Source of the DNA: Isoetes taiwanensis
Taxonomy: Eukaryota; Streptophyta; Lycopodiopsida; Isoetales; Isoetaceae
Assembly (NCBI GenBank): GCA_021234155.1
Contig: JAJEKV010000036.1
Coordinates: 60,791-124,790, forward strand
Length of the DNA: 64,000 bases
Direction: 5' to 3'
Of the stretch, positions 57,150-64,000 are shown one piece after another (positions within the stretch are counted from its first letter, which is position 1; each line of letters opens with the position of its first letter). Both the position numbers and the translations under genes were made by a program. The notes beneath the pieces are model-generated. The model did not search any database. It had not been told where the DNA came from and was given only the letters and a program-made list of their open reading frames with translations.

Positions 57150-58200
57150 CTTCTTTCTCAAAGATTTAAGCGCCTTTTCTTGTAGCCTGTCGGCTACTGC
57201 CGAGAACGATTTGCGCCCCAGCTTGATTATCTGACTAACCAACTTCTTCAACAAAATTACCAGAATCAAGGCTTCGAAACCGTTTCAACTAAGCAATTCT
57301 TGACGCTTCAAATGCCGAAGAAGCTCGAGCATCGTAGATTTTTCGATTAATCAAATGCTTCCTCTTGAATCTCTAAAACTGATTATTTTATGCAGATCAT
57401 CAATGCATCGATAAAACAAAATTTTCAGAAATGGCTAAAGGAGCAACCCGAGAAACACCATTTTTGATGAATTCAAACCCTAAAAAAATTAGAGAAGGGG
57501 AAGATTACCGGAACAAGGGCGATATGGGCGGGCTGTTTAATCCAAGCTGAGACACGATTAGCAAGGATGAATTTGAAGCGGCTGGAAGAAGAAAAATCCC
57601 CGGAATGAGGCAGCGGCGAGATCTGCACCATTTACCAGAACCGCGCCACAAATCGAAGCCGTGCGAATGCAACGCTTTCGCTTAAGCCGTAAAGATAATA
57701 AAGTAAAGTGCATCTAGGCCGTCCACGTATCGCAGCAGTAGGCGTTTTTTTCGCCACGTTGGAGCACTAGGGGAGAGTACTGTTGACGAGTCATCAAAAC
57801 GATTATGATGACGTGGGGTAAATAATATGATGACGTGGGGTCAGCATACTTTGGGGACATGCTTCAAACATGAGCTCACCAATGCCCTCATTCCTCAACC
57901 ATCTCCACTACTCACTCCCTTCCTTCCACCTTGTTAATATGGACCCATCATTGACCTTGGCAAACCCACATCACACCTAGCATCGGATCAAGATTGATTG
58001 CCAAAATTGGATCTTTAATTGTTCATCATGACATAATGAAATGCTTACTATTCCACACACGCTCACTTTTTCTTCTACATCGCTAACTTCTATAACTTAT
58101 GGAAGCATGATTCTCCATGTAACATGGAAGAGCAAGAAGGAGATGATTCTTGGCTAGCCAGTCGCGCAGACCTGATTGGCTAGTAGCCACCTCCCCGCCA
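57150..58200. other. Upstream region of the reticulon gene
   Basis: 5' leader and promoter of the reticulon gene by position, then non-coding sequence. It contains two direct repeats with a bZIP-type core (listed separately). No other gene seen. Confidence 0.5.
57804..57841 (-). promoter_or_regulatory. Paired TGACGTGG motifs upstream of reticulon gene
   Basis: ATGATGACGTGGGGT occurs at about 57805-57819 and again at 57827-57841, 22 bp apart, some 660 bp upstream of the reticulon start codon. ACGTGG is the core bound by plant bZIP factors in ABA and stress responses. Two turns' spacing fits paired binding, but function is inferred. Confidence 0.4.
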
Positions 58201-58209
58201 GCCAAGAAA

Positions 58210-59430
58210 CTTTGTGTAAATGGGATGATTCACTTTCTCTCCGAAGGTACATTTCTAAGTTCATATGGCGGATTCTAAATAATAATGCTAATAATTCCCT
58301 TCGTGCCTCGCGCTTTAATCATACCTCATCATCCATTAAGTCACTCCCTTCCATGGGCATTATATTCTATCCACTTTCCATATCCTAATGCATCTCCTTC
58401 CTCAAGAGGTTGCTAGGTCAGCTGATCAGGCGTACTTTGTTTCCGCTCCATCCGATGGCCCGCATTGCATTCTACCAAATTGTTGGTGGATCCTTGCGAG
58501 GCTAGGCGGATTGTCCCCGGTCTCTTCATTCATCCATTGATGCAAATACCGATGGCATGTACCGTAGGCCGATAAAGATCCGTGATAGTATAACTATTCT
58601 TCCTCCATATCCACAAGACGTAGCTCCCCACCGGGTGGTTCATGGCGCTATCAAGGAGGAGCACCGTGCACCCGGGATGTATGTGGTCATGCTTCACCCT
58701 CAAGTGTTGGGCTCTATCGCCAAAGTGGCCTTTTAGTTATCCCTAAGCCTCAGCTTCTGAAAGCACTGGGCATTGGGTATGGATAGCTTGCTCCATCCTA
58801 AGCCATCTATCTTATGGCGGCGCATCATTTATAGCTGCGTAAATCTTGTTGTTCATAGATTTCTCATCTTAAGTCTCTGCGGATCCGCCTCTTGTACGCG
58901 TGAGGAATGAGACACCGATAATCGCTTTTTCTGTGTCACCATGTTCGGGCTTGCTTGGCGCTGGCTTTCGAGTCTTTCCATCAAGTGGACTCCTCGTTTC
59001 AGCCGCCAGGTCCTATTGTCGGCCTATCCTAGTTCTGGGGACAAGTTGGCAAAGAGGGCTTTCCACTTAGCATCCGCTTTGGATCATCCGGGTCCATCCG
59101 AAGAGATGAAATATCCTCATCTTCAAGGGACAGGTCTTTTTCCAATACGCAAGTGTTCAGCGATGTTCGTAGTCGCATTGTAAAAACGTACAAGTATTCT
59201 TCCTTAAAGGATGACGTCAAGAGTATCATTTGGGAGCGATATCTTCAGATCAGACTTACTCATAGCCAGTTGTGCTCTTGGTGATATGTATTCTGTGCTT
59301 TTTAGTGTTATGTTTGTGGTGGGTAGTTTTGCTCTAGTGGACATCTTCTCCACTGGGTTTTGAGTCCCCCATGTACTCTTTGTATTCTTTTGAGTAATAA
59401 AGGTCCATGTTCATCAAAAAAAGAAAGGAA
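58210..59430 (+). mobile_element. LINE (L1-type) 3' remnant
   Basis: The last part (58930-59283) reads, over two frames, FFCVTMFGLAWRWLS, LSIKWTPRFS, WHLASAL, SLKDDVKSIIWERYLQ and a stop, the C-terminal signature of plant L1 ORF2. A 3' end follows with GTACTCTTTGTATTCTTTTGAGTAATAAAG (split: GTACTCTTTGTATTC, then TTTTGAGTAATAAAG) and an A-rich tail at 59417-59430. Upstream to about 58210 many short frames probably belong to the same decayed ORF. Confidence 0.65.
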
Positions 59431-62400
59431 TAATCTTCTTCTTGATTTCCCACGATGGCAATAAAAAAAAAACATGTGCAGCGATGGAAAGCATGCCCGA
59501 TGAAGTAGGTCGAAGCAAGAATAGAGAGCATGTTTTCTTTCTTGCTTAGAATGATTGCCACATAGTGGTCTGGCATGGTTAAGAAACAAGAATGAAGACC
59601 CTTTTTTCTTGACCTATAACATCACACCATATGCAAACTTTAGAAGCAAGTAACATCATGTTGCCTGGCTATAGCAGGCAACATGTACAAGGCTCCTGAG
59701 CAATATCACAGGCAAACAACTTGAAGACCAAGAGTACTGAGACCAAAAAACTTGAAGACAAAGATGCTGATGAAGAACCCAAAGGATGACTTTAAGTCAA
59801 GACACAAGTTCACAACCCAAACTCCAAGGATCAATGCATTTCTAGCTCAAGGTACTTTGGTGAGGTTTAAGACCGGTGAAGATGGTAAGCTAAGATATGG
59901 TATTTATCCCTTCTCATATTGTGAAGATTCTCTATTTGCCTTTTATACCATCATACCATCATCCTTATCCCATTTTTTCACCCTCATTGCCTTTTCACAT
60001 CCTATACCATCATGTATTTTATGTATAACCATTTGCCTTCATAGTTGACCTTACCATGACCTAGGGCACATTTCCTGGGCGAAGTTGTCAACCTAAAAGT
60101 TGCCTAGCATCAAACTCTATATCACCATTCTCATCTCATGCCCTGCCATTCCATTGTCACACACTTCCATACCAAGTAAGTAGAAGCTAAAGGTAAAACA
60201 TATGTGCTGGCACAAAAATACAAAAACATGGGGAAGATGCTCTAGTCACTCATATCTCCAAGTGACATGGCATGATGATCTAGATGTACATAAGTCATCA
60301 CCTCCAAAGCTACTTTGGTCCACTCCATCATTTGCCACCTTCATGTCTCATTCACTATGTTGCCACCTAAGCACTAAATTTCCACATCATCACATCACTC
60401 CACATCATCAAATGATGACTAGGCGAAGTTTTAACCAAACTCAAAAAAATTGGTCAACCAAATGATCAAATTACCTGGGAAGTGAACCTACTAGCCTTGT
60501 TTACTCCTAGTTGACTCCATTTGCTATCCTTCCACTACATTTTCACCTATTGCCACCCTTGCCATCATCCATTTGGGCAAAATACCTTGGTTTGACCTCA
60601 ACACATATCACATTGACCTTTGCCTACCATTCATCTTTTAACAAAAAAATCAAAAATATTATTTTTCCAAAATTTGTCCTTGCCATCTCAGTTCCCTTGA
60701 AAGTATGCCACCGCAACAAAAAATCTCAAAAGACCCTATATAGACTCCTCTTCAAATTTCATTTCTTGGGAACCGTGCTCCATGCCAAAATGCAAAAATT
60801 TTCCTATTCTACCCCCATCTATCTAATTCTTATCCTTCCGCCAAGTGGCGCCCCCTCGGCATGCCAAGTCAAACACGAAATGAAAGCCATGCGGAGGAGA
60901 CCACGTGAATCGAGAAAGGAAAATAGCTCCCATTTATACCTTGTCCCACCTTTGATTCACAGGCTCCGTGGATATATCATTTAACCCTAAAAATTTGAAT
61001 TTTCCAAGAAACCACCTTCGTTGATTGAAATCCGGTGATCATGGCATCTCAAGTAGCCGGTTTTGTCCTACCTAATCGAAGAATGTTCCAATTAAACCAA
61101 AACCGCGGCATTGATCGGGCGACTCTGCTAAGATCCACCATAGACAGTGGACTTTAAAAGGGATTTGTTCTAATTAATTTTTTCGAGGGCCATAAGCCGG
61201 ATTTGAAGACTGTGAACGAAGTCGCGGACGCCTTACAGAGCTTCTGCGTAAGATCCCTCCCCGCCTCGGAAATCAAAATCAGCATATGTAATGAGATATC
61301 CTTTGAATTTTTGAAACTTGAAGTTTATTTTGATTTGAGTTGTTCTTGAATGATCCAACGGCATTCTTGAATAACTGTGTTGTGAATTTGCTATCTTTGA
61401 ATAATGAAAATCTGAATTTGGAGAAGAGGGAAAGTATGATTGAACTTTATTTGCTATGCTTGTCATTTGCACTTGAGCAAAAGGGAATTGAGCAGAGTAT
61501 AACTAGTGCTCTCGTGTAAGTCATTGAAAAAAAAATAGGAAAACAAGTCCTCGGCAGAGCATACGCCCTTTAAGAAAAACTAAAAAAAAAAAAATAGATC
61601 TTTTCTTTAAATCACCTCAAGTAGTTTGAAGGCATCTCTAGTGTCCGTGCAACCATCGAGGTAATTTAGTGAGTATTGAGAGCGTAAAAAAACGCAGAGA
61701 AAGGGAATTGACAATTAGAGGTAAGAATCGCTATGCACGCTGATTGAAACTCGGGCAAATGCATGTTACAAGTAAGAATTCTAGGTGGGCTTTGTTTGAA
61801 CCAAGTGAGCACATGCACACCTACGTGAGCATACCTAGGTGTGGGAATTTGTTTTATCACAAAAAAAGATCATTGCTTTTTAGCATTTGGCAGACCGAAA
61901 TTGCCTAGGCCATTGACCAAAATTAATCTACGTAGTTGATTTGGTGAGAAATCGTGAACACTTCTGTTTTTGTAGGCTTTTCAATGCTAGCTTCCTCGCG
62001 TTGGCTAGTACACTCTTGGTAAAGAATTCAAGTGCTTTGAAATACATGCATGGTTTGGTGAATCGTTTGAATGTCGCTAGTTTCTTTGCTTTAGGACTCT
62101 AGTGGATTTGGTATTTCCTTAAAAGTCGAGATGTTTTTGTGCTACGCATTGATCACCTCAAGTGATCCTGGAGGTCCTCACCATCAAACACCTTTGTAAG
62201 GTCTCTGAAGCTGGAGACCATCCAGATAATTCCTAACATTTTGAGGTCCTACCGAGATATCCCTCCTCGAAATCAACAAGAACTCAATTGAAGTAAAGAA
62301 AAAAAAACATGCCTCCAAGTAGGAGAAGGGAGCGTGACTTAAGTCTTTAACTCATCGATCCCATTGGAATGCCTACCAAGCAATGTGCCTCCTAATTTGA

Positions 62401-64000
62401 CTCGGCCTCCTATTTTGAGCTGAACTCCTTACCAATTACTCCTCCTATTTTTGAGCCTCCAAAGATGAATGCCAATCAATTCTTGAAGACATTTGAAGAC
62501 TATTACAAAGATTATAAGTAATAAAAAAGGCCAAAGTCTCCGGACTCTGTGAAGTGTATGAAATCTAGCAAACCTCGTGAACATGTTACTACAAGTGTAC
62601 TAATACTCTATGAGAGTCTTGTAGAACAGCTTGAGCAAGTGTTTGGAAAGTCAGTCACACTACAAGATTTCCGCCAATGAGCTCAAACTTTCTGCATTCA
62701 AGTGGAGAGGAGATCAACCAATATACAGGCATCTGGCCTACCTTAGAAAATGCTAAAGAGTCATATCCCCACTCCACTTCTCTTGTAGCCGCTTATCAAA
62801 GGTCTAGTCTCTAGGCCAAGAATTCACAAGAAAATATTTAGGATCCAAACCAAGAAGGTTTTGATTCCCATACATAAAGCCTTTGCCAAAGCTAGCTTCC
62901 TCTATATATTCATCAGCAGAATTATCTTTCCACTACACTTGCCATCCACATGTTTCTCGTGATCCTTTTCATCCCGGGTATAGAACAAGAGCCCTGTATA
63001 CGTGAAGGAAAAGAGGAGCTAAGGTTGAGGAAGAAGCTCAATCCAATGAATCAAAAAGTTTAGGATGGCCACAGATGATCAACTATAGCAGAGTTTAATT
63101 CGCTAACTCATGGAGATGAAAAATAACATAAAAACTTATCCACCATGCATTCATTGTACCCAAGAATACTCACCCTAGTGACATTTGTTATTACAGGCTT
63201 TGCTTTGAAGTGTGGGAAAAGGTCATTATGGAAAGGTTTGCCCAAGCAGTAAGTTCGCAAGGAGATTGGCTATGAGGATAGGTGCTTGGTGAAGGAGCAT
63301 TTGGAGAAACAAGAACAAGGCAAAAGGTCGGAGACCTTGAGTATCCGTGAGACTTTGAAGAAGATTCCAGAAGGGCCATGGCAGCCAAACTAGAGCTATA
63401 ATATCGGTGAACAAGAAGGATGCAAACTGTGTCGCTATAAGAGAAGGAAATTCAAAAGCAGCATCGCTTTATCGCACAAATTTCTCCTCACGAAAAGATT
63501 TCAGAAAAGATAAAGATTTGGATGACTTTGAACATATTCTTAAGAATTCTAAGGTAACTTTGATTTATTGACTCATGGAGGGATTGCTCCTAGCTAGTAG
63601 GTGCAAAGTGATCAACTCTAGTAATGTAGAAACGTTGTTCCTTTGTTTCCTCGGAATTGTACCGACTGTGAAGAGGAAGACCGGTGCCTTTACATGTTCA
63701 AAGAAAAAATTGGTGCACTCATCAACTTCCTAGAGTTTTGTTAGATGGTGGTTCTCTTTGAATGTGATGCCCCTCAAAGATATAATGCAAAAATGTGGAT
63801 TGAAGATCACAAAACCTTCACCAATGGTGTGTTGGAGATCATTTCTAATGCTAAAATCATGCCTTTAGGTGTTGTTACAGTGTACCGCTGGAAATCAAGG
63901 GATTGTGGTTCAAGCTAGTTTTTGTAGTTGCTTCGAAGTTTGGCAACAAGATCATCGATATCTATGACTTGTTATCAAGGTGAGATGGATGTCTACAGCT
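59431..64000. other. Long stretch without convincing gene
   Basis: AT-rich sequence with scattered short frames (for example 60511-60984 and 63191-63414) that show no recognisable domain, repeats or terminal structures. 63180-63900 has several coding-looking short runs on the plus strand with many stops and may be an old transposon remnant. I cannot classify it. Confidence 0.45.

Overview
The window looks like a transposon-dense stretch of a large plant nuclear genome. Spliceosomal introns, plant-type pentatricopeptide (PPR) genes, a reticulon-B gene, a GT47 exostosin fragment and nested LTR elements, a Helitron and hAT elements all point that way. The style of the PPR fragments and the repeat load suggest a non-seed vascular plant such as a fern. 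That is inference, and I cannot name a species.

Layout. 1-5488 is a Ty1/copia element on the minus strand, cut by the left window edge. It sits in a tandem array (5489-6930) whose ~300-bp unit carries a tRNA-Arg(CCU)-like gene. 6931-9120 is mostly non-coding. 9121-9798 is the 3' half of a WW-domain gene of CURLY FLAG LEAF1 type. It is split by a 13.5-kb Ty3/gypsy chromovirus (element 1, 9799-23318) with a clean 5-bp target duplication (cgatc), and the gene tail resumes at 23319. 25.1-26.4 kb is a decayed PPR gene. 26908-30783 is a non-autonomous hAT element with a perfect 8-bp target duplication that has captured a GT47 exostosin fragment and a PPR fragment. 31.9-33.9 kb is a broken prolyl-tRNA synthetase gene. 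33982-53008 is a second copy of the gypsy family (element 2). It carries a 4.1-kb Helitron in its 3' LTR, a hAT deletion derivative in pol and a small inverted-repeat element in an accessory ORF. 53-54.1 kb holds fragments of an unidentified gene, and 54.7-55.5 kb a LINE 3' end. 55726-57149 is the one apparently intact host gene, a five-exon reticulon-like protein. 58.2-59.4 kb is a second LINE remnant, and the rest to 64 kb shows no convincing gene.

Main discovery. Both gypsy elements carry an extra module of about 4 kb between the 5' LTR and gag, in the same orientation as gag-pol. It holds three accessory ORFs. The first (ORF-A) ends in a clearly recognisable histone H3 fold that resembles plant H3.3 at its diagnostic positions. 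The same elements encode a chromodomain at the end of pol. A retrotransposon lineage that both reads chromatin (chromodomain) and encodes its own H3-like protein is, as far as I know, undescribed. The H3 domain occurs at the same place in two diverged copies, so it belongs to the element family and is not a chance insertion.

Caveat. Many reading frames are broken by single-base indels in GC-rich motifs. Duplicate copies (LTR pairs, H3 copies) often keep the base that is missing in the other copy. Some breaks may therefore be assembly or base-calling errors in methylated DNA rather than real decay.
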